Source: Betaproteobacteria bacterium | Lineage (GTDB): Bacteria; Pseudomonadota; Gammaproteobacteria; Burkholderiales; SG8-39 | NCBI GenBank assembly: GCA_011391185.1 | Contig: JAABRB010000112.1 | Location: forward strand, 1-9,553 | Direction: 5' to 3' | DNA length: 9,553 nt | Program-made: the position numbers and the translations under genes | The notes under the pieces: model-generated | The model's input: only the letters and a program-made list of their open reading frames with translations | The model's database searches: none | Told to the model about the DNA's origin: nothing | Shown here: in pieces, positions 1 to 7,389 of the stretch | How the letters are laid out: every line of letters begins with the position of its first letter | Numbering within the stretch: the first letter of the stretch is position 1

Positions 1-8
1 AGTTGGGT

Positions 9-32
9 CTCGCGAAACTCGAGTCTCGCGAG
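9..32. repeat. Nested inverted and direct repeats at left edge
   Basis: The arms CTCGCGA (9-15) and TCGCGAG (26-32) are a perfect 7-bp inverted repeat. The 10-nt loop contains the palindrome ACTCGAGT (17-24). The 9-mer GTCTCGCGA also occurs as a direct repeat at 7-15 and 23-31. No T-run follows on either strand, so this is not a typical Rho-independent terminator. The rest of 1-124 holds no gene I can support. The third plus frame is open from the edge to a TGA at 78-80 and could be the last 25 codons of a gene entering from the left, but nothing in it is recognisable. Confidence 0.5.
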
Positions 33-124
33 TTCGATCCGAGCATAACCGCGCGCGCAGCGCTGCGGACGTCCCGGTGACAAACCGTTACAGGTCTTAC
101 GTTTCGTCGCGGCCCACTCGCCCG

Positions 125-673
125 TCAGCCTGCGACCTGCCACGCGCCATCCACGACGTAATCGCTGCCGCGCGGACCCGGCACCGACCGGATGAGCGCG
201 AAGCCGTTCGTCGGCCAGACGAACGGCGGCAGCGACGGCATCGCTGCCGGCGGGCTCGCCTTCCGCAGCAGCGTCACGTGCGAGACGAATGGCTTGCGGT
301 CAAACACGAACCCGGCCTCCGTCAGCGCGCCGCGCAGCTTGCCCACCATCCCGGCGAGCTCCGGCGGGTCCGCGCTCGCACCGGCCCACGCGATGCGGTT
401 GTGCTTCCAGTACCCTGGCTGATCGACGACGAGCGCGAATTTGCGCGGCGTGACGCCGCCCGCCACCTGCTTCAGCGCTTCGCACCGTGCGGGCTCGACG
501 TCCCCGAGAAACGCGAGCGTCATGTGCAGGTTACCGGGCCGCGTCGCCCGGCCGCCGCATACGCCTTGGAGAACGGTCGCCCAGTCCGCGAGCGCCGCAC
601 GCACGGCATCGTCGGGCCAGAGCGCGAAGAACAATCGGACCGGCGCGCCCGAAATTGGTTCAACGGGGTGCAA
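125..673 (-). CDS. thpR: RNA 2',3'-cyclic phosphodiesterase (ThpR/LigT, 2H family)
   Basis: This 182-aa cytoplasmic enzyme hydrolyses RNA 2',3'-cyclic phosphate ends; some homologues show reversible 2'-5' RNA ligase activity in vitro. Both diagnostic HxTx motifs of the 2H phosphoesterase superfamily are present: HMTL at residues 50-53 (followed by AFLG) and HVTL at 132-135. They are about 80 residues apart, as is usual, and the family start RLFFALWP is at 13-20. Length fits the family (about 175-190 aa). The start is TTG at 671-673: an in-frame TGA at 680-682 rules out anything longer, and the next in-frame candidate would cut the conserved first strand. No clear ribosome site is seen. It lies 16 nt after the ispF stop in the same direction, so it is probably the last gene of an ispD-ispF-thpR transcript. 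The family call is firm; the physiological substrate is not known from sequence. Confidence 0.93.
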   Translation of the reverse strand: MHPVEPISGAPVRLFFALWPDDAVRAALADWATVLQGVCGGRATRPGNLHMTLAFLGDVEPARCEALKQVAGGVTPRKFALVVDQPGYWKHNRIAWAGASADPPELAGMVGKLRGALTEAGFVFDRKPFVSHVTLLRKASPPAAMPSLPPFVWPTNGFALIRSVPGPRGSDYVVDGAWQVAG

Positions 674-690
674 CGGGGTTCAACCCGGGT
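661..690. repeat. Tandem decamers across the ispF-thpR junction
   Basis: Three consecutive 10-mers read CAACGGGGTG (661-670), CAACGGGGTT (671-680) and CAACCCGGGT (681-690) on the plus strand. The first two differ at one base and the third is a diverged copy. The block holds the TTG start of thpR (second copy) and reaches the first base of the ispF stop codon. The unit length is not a multiple of three, so gain or loss of a unit would change how thpR starts. Confidence 0.6.
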
Positions 691-1205
691 CACGCGGCGG
701 ATGCGGCACGCTCCAGCAATGCCACGGCCTCGGCCACGATGCCTTCGCCCCGGCCGATGAATCCCAGGCGCTCGGCGGTCTTCGCCTTGATGTTGACCTG
801 CGCCGGCGCGATCTCGAGGTCGGCCGCGATGTTCGCCGTCATCTGGTCGATATGGGGCGCCATGCGCGGTGCCTGGGCAATGATGGTCGCATCGACATTG
901 CCGACTGCAAACCCGGCCCGGCGAACGCTTGCGGCCGCGTGGCGCAGCAGCACGCGGCTGTCCGCATCCCTGTATGCGGGATCGCTGTCCGGGAAATGCC
1001 GCCCGATGTCGCCGAGGCCCGCCGCGCCGAGCAGCGCATCGATGATCGCGTGCAGCAGCACGTCGGCGTCCGAATGGCCCGCCAGGCCGAGGTCGAACGG
1101 AATTTCGACTCCGCCGATGACAAGCCGGCGGCCCGGGACGAGTTGATGAACGTCGAATCCCTGCCCGATCCGCGTCATTCCCCTTGTCATCACCCCTTCG
1201 GTCAT
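690..1205 (-). CDS. ispF: 2-C-methyl-D-erythritol 2,4-cyclodiphosphate synthase (IspF)
   Basis: The enzyme cyclises 4-diphosphocytidyl-methylerythritol 2-phosphate to MEcPP with loss of CMP, the fifth step of the MEP isoprenoid pathway; known homologues are zinc-dependent homotrimers. Metal ligands are recognisable as Asp18, His20 (GFDVH) and His52 ([20 protein letters not shown]), each offset by ten from E. coli Asp8/His10/His42. The substrate-binding segment [17 protein letters not shown] is at 140-156. The protein is 171 aa, about ten longer than usual, because the ATG at 1203-1205 adds a short leader. ATGs also exist at residues 6 and 10, and residue 10 gives the classic [11 protein letters not shown] start. 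I keep the first ATG because GGAGGAG stands 5 nt upstream of it and it overlaps the ispD stop as ATGA, the usual sign of translational coupling. Identification is firm; the exact start is less so. Confidence 0.97.
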   Translation of the reverse strand: MTEGVMTRGMTRIGQGFDVHQLVPGRRLVIGGVEIPFDLGLAGHSDADVLLHAIIDALLGAAGLGDIGRHFPDSDPAYRDADSRVLLRHAAASVRRAGFAVGNVDATIIAQAPRMAPHIDQMTANIAADLEIAPAQVNIKAKTAERLGFIGRGEGIVAEAVALLERAASAA

Positions 1206-1897
1206 CGTCGCTCCTCCCCCGCAATCAGCGCCGCCGCGACCGCCACTTCATCCGGGTAAGTCACCTTGAGATTGCGCGCGCTGCCGGGCACCAGCCGTGG
1301 CGCGAGACCCATCGCTTCCACTGCCGCTGCCTCGTCGGTCACGTCCTCGGCACCACCGAGCGCATGAGCGAGGACGCCGTGGCGGAACATCTGTGGCGTC
1401 TGCGCCTGCCACAGGCCCTCGCGCGATTCGGTGCGCGCGATCCGGCCGTCTTCCCCCGCGCGCTTGAGCGTGTCGGCGACGGGCACCGCAAGGATGCCGC
1501 CGACGGCATCGCTTCCGAGCGCATCGATCAGCCGTGCCAGCGTGTCCGCGTCCAGGCACGGCCGCGCCGCGTCGTGAACCAGCACCCAGTCGTCCGGATC
1601 GACCGTATTGGCCATGGCGATCAGGCCGTTGTGCACGCTGGCGCGGCGCGTCGGCCCGCCGCAGTAGAGTGGCGCAACGCGATCGCCGAACATCGACCAG
1701 TCGACTTGTGCGTAGCGCCGATCATCGACGGCCAGCACCACGAACACGACCTCGATGACGGGATGGGCGGCGAGCGCCCGAACCGCGTGAAAGAGCATCG
1801 GGCGCCCGGCGATCTCGGCGTATTGCTTGGGCACCGCCGCGCCGAAGCGCGCGCCGCTACCGGCCGCCGGGATCAGCCCGAAGTAGCGCGCCGGCAT
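1202..1897 (-). CDS. ispD: 2-C-methyl-D-erythritol 4-phosphate cytidylyltransferase (IspD)
   Basis: This 231-aa enzyme transfers CMP from CTP to methylerythritol 4-phosphate, the third step of the MEP pathway. The N-terminal nucleotide-binding signature [12 protein letters not shown] (8-19) is followed by PKQY (23-26), with Lys24 matching the catalytic lysine. [10 protein letters not shown] (105-114) carries the metal/CTP-binding aspartate. [11 protein letters not shown] (161-171) follows Arg159, and NLKVTYPDE (209-217) holds the second conserved lysine, Lys211. Length matches E. coli IspD (236 aa). ATG at 1895-1897 is the natural start just before the first strand; the ribosome site is weak. 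The last bases overlap the ispF ATG, so IspD and IspF are probably made from one message. Transcription would begin in the 69-bp region shared with the divergent mfd. No residue expected for activity appears missing. Confidence 0.97.
   Translation of the reverse strand: MPARYFGLIPAAGSGARFGAAVPKQYAEIAGRPMLFHAVRALAAHPVIEVVFVVLAVDDRRYAQVDWSMFGDRVAPLYCGGPTRRASVHNGLIAMANTVDPDDWVLVHDAARPCLDADTLARLIDALGSDAVGGILAVPVADTLKRAGEDGRIARTESREGLWQAQTPQMFRHGVLAHALGGAEDVTDEAAAVEAMGLAPRLVPGSARNLKVTYPDEVAVAAALIAGEERR
1211..1217 (-). promoter_or_regulatory. Strong ribosome binding site for ispF
   Basis: The minus strand reads GGAGGAG here, 5 nt before the ATG at 1205-1203. It lies inside the last codons of ispD and decides in favour of the first of three possible ispF start codons. 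Confidence 0.7.
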
Positions 1898-1931
1898 CGC
1901 AGGTCAGGTCGGATGTTGCACCGCACCCCCC

Positions 1932-1937
1932 TATAAT
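1932..1937 (+). promoter_or_regulatory. Candidate -10 box (TATAAT) upstream of mfd
   Basis: A perfect TATAAT is the only AT-rich patch in the 69-bp ispD-mfd divergent region (1898-1966). A start of transcription near 1944 would leave a leader of about 23 nt before the mfd GTG. The matching -35 region (around 1908-1914) agrees with TTGACA at only about two of six positions, so an activator or a weak promoter would be implied. Read on the other strand the patch gives TATTAT (plus 1933-1938), which could serve ispD, so the two promoters may overlap. A direct AGGTCAGGTC repeat stands at 1901-1910. Confidence 0.45.
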
Positions 1938-1966
1938 ATGCGACCTCGCAGAATCCGCGCCACGCA

Positions 1967-4900
1967 GTGCTCACCGCCACCGTTCCGAATACCGTCCAAC
2001 GCACGCGTCTCGGCCGCCTGCACGGCTCCGCTGATGCGCTGGCGCTCGCGCGCATTGCCGCGGAGCAGCACCCGCTCGCGGTCGTGTGCGCATCCGCGCT
2101 CGAGGCACAGCGGCTGCGCGAGGAAATACCCTGGTTCGCGCCGGGCCTGCGCGTTGCGCTCTTTCCGGACTGGGAGACGCTGCCCTACGACGCATTTTCA
2201 CCCCACCAGGATCTCGTCTCCGAGCGTCTCGAGACGCTCTATCGCGTCACGCAGGGCGATTGCGACGTCATCATCGTGCCCGCCACGACGGCGCTCTACC
2301 GGCTGCCGCCAAGCGGCTACCTCGCGGCCTACACGTTCTTCCTCGAGCAGGGCACGAAGCTCGAGGTCGGTAAACTGCGCAGCCAGCTCACGCTCGCCGG
2401 CTATGCGCACGTCACTCAGGTGGTGGCCCCGGGCGAATATTGCGTGCGCGGCGGGCTGATCGATCTCTTCCCGATGGGCGTGGCGCTGCCCTATCGCATC
2501 GATCTCGCCGACGACGAGATCGACTCGATCCGGACGTTCGACGTCGACACCCAGCGCACCGTCTACGAGGTGAACGAGGTCCGGTTGCTGCCGGCACGCG
2601 AGTTCCCGATGGACGACACCGGTCGAAACCGGTTCCGGCAGCAATTCCGCGAGGCGTTCGAGGGCGACGCGTCGAAAAGCTCCGTGTATCGCGATGTCTC
2701 GAACGGCGTACCGCCGGCCGGCATCGAGTATTACCTGCCCCTCTTCTTCGAGACAACCGGCACGCTGCTCGACTATCTGCCCCCTGCCGCAACGATCGTC
2801 CTGCATCACGATGTGCACGCAGCGATCGACGAGTTCTGGCGCGAGACGAGCTCGCGCTACCAGCTGCTGCGCGGCGATCGCGAGCGTCCGCTGCTCGCGC
2901 CGATGCAGCTGTTCCTCACGGCCGAGCAGCTCTTCGTCGCCGTGCGGGCGTTCCCGCGCCTGGACGTGCATCCGCCCGCCCTCGCGCGCGCGGATGCCGA
3001 TGCCTTCTCGGCGGACGAGTTGCCCTCCGTGGCCGTCGAGCGGCGCGCGGCCGATCCGCTGCACCGCCTCAGGGAGTACCTCGCCGCCACCCCGTCACGC
3101 ACCCTGATGCTCGCCGAATCGCCAGGGCGACGCGAGACGATGCTCGAGTACTTCGCCGAGTACGGCCTGGCGCCCGCACCCTGCGCGGACTTCGGCCAGT
3201 TCCTGGCGGGCACCGAGCGCTTCATGCTTGCGATCGGACCTCTTACGGGCGGCTTCGTGGCCCGCGCGGACGGATTCGCGATCGTCACGGAGTCGGAGCT
3301 CTACACGAGCACGGCCCGCTCACGCATCGCGCGCGAACGGGAAACATCCTCGGTCGAGGGAATGCTGCGCGATCTCTCGGAGGTATCGATCGGCGATCCG
3401 GTGGTCCACGCGCAGCACGGCATCGGCCGGTATCGCGGGCTGCACAACATCGATCTCGGCGAAGGCGAGACCGAGTTCCTGGAGCTCGAGTACGTCGGCG
3501 CGGACAAGCTCTACGTGCCGGTCGCCCAGCTGCACGTCCTCGGCCGCTATGCAGGCGGTCCGCCGGAAACGGCGCCCCTCCACCGGCTAGGCGGCGATCA
3601 GTGGGAAAAAGCGAAACGCAAGGCGGCGCGCCAGGCACGCGATACTGCGGCCGAGCTGCTCAATCTCTATGCACAACGCGCGGTGCGCACCGGGAATGCG
3701 TTCCAGGTGAGAGCGCACGACCTGGAGGCCTTCGCGGAAGGGTTCGGATTCGAGGAGACGACCGACCAGGCCGCGGCGATCGCTTCGGTTGTCGAGGACA
3801 TGGGAACCGCCCGGCCGATGGATCGGCTGGTGTGCGGCGACGTCGGATTCGGCAAGACCGAAGTGGCGCTGCGTGCCGCGTTCGTCGCCATCGCCGACGG
3901 GCGTCAGGTCGCGGTGCTGACGCCCACGACGCTCCTCGCCGAGCAGCACTTCAACACGTTCAGCGACCGGTTCGCCGACTGGCCGGTCAGGGTCGCGGAG
4001 CTTTCGCGCTTTCGCACCGGCAAGGAGCAGCAGGCAACGCTGAAGGCGCTCGCGGAGGGGCGGGTCGACATCGTGATCGGCACGCACAAGCTCCTCTCGC
4101 GAGACGTGCAGTTCAAGAACCTCGGGCTCGCGATCCTGGACGAGGAGCACCGCTTCGGCGTGCGGCAGAAGGAGGCGCTGAAGCGCCTGCGCGCCGAGGT
4201 CGACGTCCTTACGCTCACGGCCACGCCCATCCCGCGCACGCTGGCGATGTCGCTCGAGGGCCTGCGCGACCTCTCGGTGATCGCCACCGCGCCGGCCCGG
4301 CGCCTGGCGATCAAGACTTTCGTCGCGTCTTATTCGGTGGGTCTGATCCGCGAAGCCTGCCTGCGCGAGCTGAAGCGCGGCGGGCAGATCTACTTCCTGC
4401 ACAACGACGTCGCCACGATCGAGTCCATGCGCGAGAAGCTGACCACGCTCCTGCCTGAAGCGCGAATCGCGGTCGCCCACGGGCAGTTGCGCGAGCGGGA
4501 GCTCGAGCGGGTGATGCGCGAGTTTCTCCAGCAGCGGACCAATCTGCTCGTGTGCTCGACGATCATCGAGACCGGCATCGACATTCCGACCGCCAATACC
4601 ATTCTCATCGACCGGGCCGACAAGTTCGGGCTCGCGCAGCTGCACCAGCTGCGGGGGCGAGTCGGCCGATCGCACCATCAGGCCTACGCCTACCTTCTCA
4701 CCCCGCCCGAGGAAGCGCTGACGAGCACGGCGAAAAAGCGGCTGGAGGCGATCCAGATGATGGAGGAACTCGGGTCGGGGTTCTATCTGGCCATGCAGGA
4801 CCTGGAGATCCGCGGCGCGGGCGAAGTGCTGGGCGACGCGCAGAGCGGCGACATCCAGGATATCGGATTCAATCTCTTCACCGACATGCTCAACCACGCC

Positions 4901-5395
4901 GTGCGCGCGCTCAAAAGCGGCCGGGAGCCCGATCTCAGCCAGCCGCTCGGCGTGACCACCGAGATCAATCTGCACGTGCCCGCCCTGCTTCCCGCCACGT
5001 ACTGCTCCGACGTCCACGAGCGGCTGTCGATCTACAAGCGTCTCGCGAACTGCGAGACCGACGACGCGCTGACGGCCATGCACGAGGAGCTCGTGGACCG
5101 GTTCGGTGTCCCGCCCGAGCAGGCCCAGGCCCTGCTCGAGAGCCATCGCCTGCGAATCCTTTCGCGGCGCCTGGGCGTCCTGCGTGTCGATGCGACGGCC
5201 GAAGCGATCGTGCTGCAGTTCGACACGGACCCGGCGATCGACCCGGCACGGATCATCCAGCTCATCCAGACCCACCGTACCTGGCGCCTGCAGGGCCCGA
5301 GCAAGCTGCGCATCGAGCGCGCGTCGGCGACGCTCAAGGAGCGCGCGCAGGGCGTGCGCGAAGTCCTCCGCCAGCTGGCACCGGATATACATTAG
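1967..5395 (+). CDS. mfd: Transcription-repair coupling factor (Mfd)
   Basis: Mfd is a DNA translocase that displaces RNA polymerase stalled at lesions and recruits UvrA for nucleotide excision repair. At 1142 aa it is close to E. coli Mfd (1148). An N-terminal UvrB-like module covers roughly the first 340 residues. A CarD-like RNA-polymerase-interacting domain starts near 473 (VSIGDPVVHAQHGIGRYRGL). A RecG-like SF2 motor follows: Walker A GDVGFGKT (624-631), Walker B DEEH (725-728), motif III TLTATPIPRTL (749-759) and motif VI QLHQLRGRVGRS (891-902). The C-terminal regulatory domain includes ERLSIYKRLANCETD. The start is GTG at 1967: an in-frame TAA at 1934-1936 precludes a longer protein, GTG is the first plausible start after it, and no clear Shine-Dalgarno is seen. 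It heads a plus-strand run and is divergent from ispD. No frameshift or missing motif was found. Confidence 0.98.
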   Translation: MLTATVPNTVQRTRLGRLHGSADALALARIAAEQHPLAVVCASALEAQRLREEIPWFAPGLRVALFPDWETLPYDAFSPHQDLVSERLETLYRVTQGDCDVIIVPATTALYRLPPSGYLAAYTFFLEQGTKLEVGKLRSQLTLAGYAHVTQVVAPGEYCVRGGLIDLFPMGVALPYRIDLADDEIDSIRTFDVDTQRTVYEVNEVRLLPAREFPMDDTGRNRFRQQFREAFEGDASKSSVYRDVSNGVPPAGIEYYLPLFFETTGTLLDYLPPAATIVLHHDVHAAIDEFWRETSSRYQLLRGDRERPLLAPMQLFLTAEQLFVAVRAFPRLDVHPPALARADADAFSADELPSVAVERRAADPLHRLREYLAATPSRTLMLAESPGRRETMLEYFAEYGLAPAPCADFGQFLAGTERFMLAIGPLTGGFVARADGFAIVTESELYTSTARSRIARERETSSVEGMLRDLSEVSIGDPVVHAQHGIGRYRGLHNIDLGEGETEFLELEYVGADKLYVPVAQLHVLGRYAGGPPETAPLHRLGGDQWEKAKRKAARQARDTAAELLNLYAQRAVRTGNAFQVRAHDLEAFAEGFGFEETTDQAAAIASVVEDMGTARPMDRLVCGDVGFGKTEVALRAAFVAIADGRQVAVLTPTTLLAEQHFNTFSDRFADWPVRVAELSRFRTGKEQQATLKALAEGRVDIVIGTHKLLSRDVQFKNLGLAILDEEHRFGVRQKEALKRLRAEVDVLTLTATPIPRTLAMSLEGLRDLSVIATAPARRLAIKTFVASYSVGLIREACLRELKRGGQIYFLHNDVATIESMREKLTTLLPEARIAVAHGQLRERELERVMREFLQQRTNLLVCSTIIETGIDIPTANTILIDRADKFGLAQLHQLRGRVGRSHHQAYAYLLTPPEEALTSTAKKRLEAIQMMEELGSGFYLAMQDLEIRGAGEVLGDAQSGDIQDIGFNLFTDMLNHAVRALKSGREPDLSQPLGVTTEINLHVPALLPATYCSDVHERLSIYKRLANCETDDALTAMHEELVDRFGVPPEQAQALLESHRLRILSRRLGVLRVDATAEAIVLQFDTDPAIDPARIIQLIQTHRTWRLQGPSKLRIERASATLKERAQGVREVLRQLAPDIH

Positions 5396-5435
5396 TGTCG
5401 AACGCCGACTACGATCCGATGCCGCGCCCAACTGC

Positions 5436-5439
5436 GAGG
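5436..5439 (+). promoter_or_regulatory. Ribosome binding site for the DAHP synthase
   Basis: GAGG lies 6 nt before the ATG at 5446-5448. It supports that start over an in-frame ATG at 5419-5421, which has no comparable site and would add nine residues. The 50-nt gap after mfd (5396-5445) shows no convincing promoter. Confidence 0.6.
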
Positions 5440-5445
5440 TCTCAA

Positions 5446-6549
5446 ATGACGCAATTCCTGAACACCGAAAACGTAAACGTCACGGGTTTCGATCTGATGC
5501 CGTCGCCCGAGGACGTGAAGCAGCGCGTGCCCCTGACGCCCGCGGCGGCGCACACCGTGATGCACGGCCGCGAGACGATCCAGAGCATCCTCGAGCGCCG
5601 CGATCCGCGCATGCTCGCGATCGTCGGCCCCTGCTCGATCCACGATCCGGTGGCGGGTCTCGACTACGCGCGCCGGCTGAAGGCGCTTGCGGCGGAGGTC
5701 GCCGGAGTCCTGTTCGTCGTCATGCGCGTGTACTTCGAGAAGCCGCGGACCGCCGCCGGCTGGAAGGGCTATATCAACGATCCGCGCATGGACGACTCGT
5801 TCCACATCGAAGAGGGCATGCAGAAGGCGCGCGAGTTCCTCCTGACGCTCGCCGACCTGGGCCTGCCGTCGGCCACCGAGGCGCTGGACCCGATCGCCCC
5901 CCAATACCTGGGCGACCTGATCTCGTGGACGGCGATCGGCGCACGCACCAGCGAATCACAGACGCATCGCGAGATGGCGAGCGGCCTCTCGACGCCGGTC
6001 GGCTTCAAGAACGGTACCGACGGCGATTTCGTCGTCGCCATCAATGCGATCCGCTCGGCCGCCGCAACGCACAGCTTCCTCGGCATCAATCCGCAGGGAC
6101 GCTCCGCGGTCGTCCGCACGGGCGGAAACCGCCATGGCCACATCGTGCTGCGCGGCGGTGCGAATCGGCCGAACTACGACACCGTGAGCGTCTCGCTGGT
6201 CGAGCAGGCGCTGACAGATGCCAAACTCCCGGTGAATATCCTGATCGACTGCTCGCACGCCAATTCCTACAAGCGGCCCGAGATGCAGCCCCTCGTGATG
6301 CGCGATGTCGTGCATCAGATCCGGCAAGGCAACCGGTCGATCGTCGGCCTGATGGTCGAGAGCTTCATCGAAGCCGGCAACCAGGCGATTCCCAACGATC
6401 TTGCCAAGCTCAGGTACGGCTGCTCGGTCACCGACGCCTGTCTCGACTGGCCGAGCACCGAGGCGATGCTCCGCGAAGCGCGCGAGATGCTCCGTGACGC
6501 GCTGGCCGCCCGGCACGGACCGCCCGGCCACGGCGCCGCGACGGCATGA
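5446..6549 (+). CDS. aroF: 3-deoxy-7-phosphoheptulonate (DAHP) synthase, class I, AroF-like
   Basis: The enzyme condenses phosphoenolpyruvate with erythrose 4-phosphate, committing carbon to the shikimate pathway. Family signatures are clear: GPCSIHDP with metal ligand Cys63, MRVYFEKPRT (93-102), GWKG, IGARTSESQTHRE, GFKNGTDG (186-193), GHIVLRGG, DCSHANS with His271, Glu305 and Asp330. These correspond to Cys61, His268, Glu302 and Asp326 of E. coli AroG. The length of 367 aa includes a tail of about 15 residues rich in His, Gly and Ala. Among E. coli isozymes it looks most like AroF, both in the N-terminal arm (LMPSPEDVK against LMTPEQLK) and in having Gly213 where Phe-sensitive AroG has Ser211. 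Tyrosine sensitivity is therefore an inference; databases often label betaproteobacterial homologues aroG. It follows mfd by 50 nt and overlaps serB by four bases. Confidence 0.95.
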   Translation: MTQFLNTENVNVTGFDLMPSPEDVKQRVPLTPAAAHTVMHGRETIQSILERRDPRMLAIVGPCSIHDPVAGLDYARRLKALAAEVAGVLFVVMRVYFEKPRTAAGWKGYINDPRMDDSFHIEEGMQKAREFLLTLADLGLPSATEALDPIAPQYLGDLISWTAIGARTSESQTHREMASGLSTPVGFKNGTDGDFVVAINAIRSAAATHSFLGINPQGRSAVVRTGGNRHGHIVLRGGANRPNYDTVSVSLVEQALTDAKLPVNILIDCSHANSYKRPEMQPLVMRDVVHQIRQGNRSIVGLMVESFIEAGNQAIPNDLAKLRYGCSVTDACLDWPSTEAMLREAREMLRDALAARHGPPGHGAATA

Positions 6550-7376
6550 ATCTTGTCGTCCAGGGTCCGTCGATCACGCTGCGCCATGGCGAAACCCTCG
6601 CCAGGATGACCGGGGCGGCAGGTTTTGCGCGCCTGGGCGCGAGCGCAGTCCGCCTCACCGACGCGCGCGAGCGCGCGGGCGTCGCCGCCTACTGCGAGGG
6701 TGCCAAACTCGATTTCGGATTCGTCGCGGCGGACGCAGCCCTGGCAGATTTCCGGCTGGTTGCCTTCGATATGGACTCGACGGTCATCACGATCGAGTGC
6801 GTGGACGAGCTGGGCGCGCTCGCGGGCCGGAAGGACGAGGTCACCGCGATCACTTCGGCCGCCATGCGTGGCGAAGCGGCGTTTGCCGAATCGCTGCGGC
6901 AGCGTGTCGCGTTGCTCGCCGGGCTGCCCCAGAAGGCGCTCAAGCAGGTCTACGACGAGCGCCTGCAGATCACCGAAGGACTGGAGCCGCTGATGGCGCG
7001 GCTCAAGGGAAATGGCGCAATGACGCTACTCGTCTCGGGAGGTTTCACGTATTTCACGGAGCGCCTGAGAAAGCGGCTCGGCTTCAAGCGCGCGACGTCA
7101 AACACGCTCGAGATCGTCGGACGCCGGCTGACCGGCCGTATCAAGGGGGAGATTTTCGATGCGAACGGCAAGGCCGCCGTGGTACGCGAGGTGCGCGAGG
7201 CGCTCGAGCTGCGTCGCGACCAGGTGCTCGCGATCGGTGACGGCGCGAACGACCTCCCGATGATGGCGGAGGCCGGAACCAGCATCGCTTACCGCGCGAA
7301 GCCGCTGGTACGCGAGAAGGCGACGTACTGTCTGAACTACGTCGGCCTGGACGGCGTCCTGAACCTGTTCCCCTGA
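6546..7376 (+). CDS. serB: Phosphoserine phosphatase (SerB)
   Basis: This 276-aa HAD-superfamily enzyme hydrolyses O-phospho-L-serine to L-serine, the last step of serine synthesis. HAD motif I is DMDST (75-79) with nucleophile Asp75 and general acid Asp77. Glu84 lies in IECVDE, the cap segment AAMRGEAAFAESLRQRV is at 105-121, motif II is SGGF (164-167) with Ser164, the motif III lysine is Lys209, and motif IV is GDGANDLPM (231-239). The first 70 residues form a short N-terminal region typical of proteobacterial SerB, shorter than in E. coli (322 aa). ATG at 6546 overlaps the upstream TGA as ATGA with no good ribosome site of its own, which suggests translational coupling to the DAHP synthase. 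The gene converges on the small exported-protein gene, with 7 nt between the two stop codons. Nothing expected for activity is missing. Confidence 0.97.
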   Translation: MNLVVQGPSITLRHGETLARMTGAAGFARLGASAVRLTDARERAGVAAYCEGAKLDFGFVAADAALADFRLVAFDMDSTVITIECVDELGALAGRKDEVTAITSAAMRGEAAFAESLRQRVALLAGLPQKALKQVYDERLQITEGLEPLMARLKGNGAMTLLVSGGFTYFTERLRKRLGFKRATSNTLEIVGRRLTGRIKGEIFDANGKAAVVREVREALELRRDQVLAIGDGANDLPMMAEAGTSIAYRAKPLVREKATYCLNYVGLDGVLNLFP

Positions 7377-7389
7377 TTGCGCCTCAGGG
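7371..7389. other. Inverted repeat joining two convergent stop codons
   Basis: CCCTGA (7371-7376) and TCAGGG (7384-7389) are perfect 6-bp arms around a 7-nt loop. The TGA in the left arm is the serB stop; the TCA in the right arm is the minus-strand stop of the neighbouring gene. The hairpin can form in both transcripts but no U-rich run follows on either side, so an intrinsic terminator is only a weak possibility. Confidence 0.4.

Noticed and set aside
20..45. GAGTTCGATCC resembling a tRNA T-loop
   Set aside because: The flanking bases do not pair as a T-stem and no acceptor, D or anticodon arm can be drawn.
1176..1190. Alternative ispF starts at residues 6 and 10
   Set aside because: They are possible and residue 10 gives the family-typical length, but GGAGGAG at a 5-nt spacing and the ATGA overlap favour the first ATG.
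77..1259. Plus-strand open frames across the thpR-ispF region (77-760, 441-1259, 487-1146)
   Set aside because: They are Arg/Ala-rich shadows of thpR and ispF with no motif, and the opposite strand carries complete, well-conserved enzymes.
3587..5431. Long minus-strand open frame (614 codons) opposite mfd
   Set aside because: It lies entirely antisense to conserved Mfd motor and C-terminal domains. Long antisense open frames are expected in GC-rich genes with strong third-position bias, and its translation has no recognisable motif.
4552..5445. Extension of the DAHP synthase frame far upstream into mfd
   Set aside because: The frame is open by chance inside mfd. The family start, the GAGG ribosome site and the normal protein length all support the ATG at 5446.
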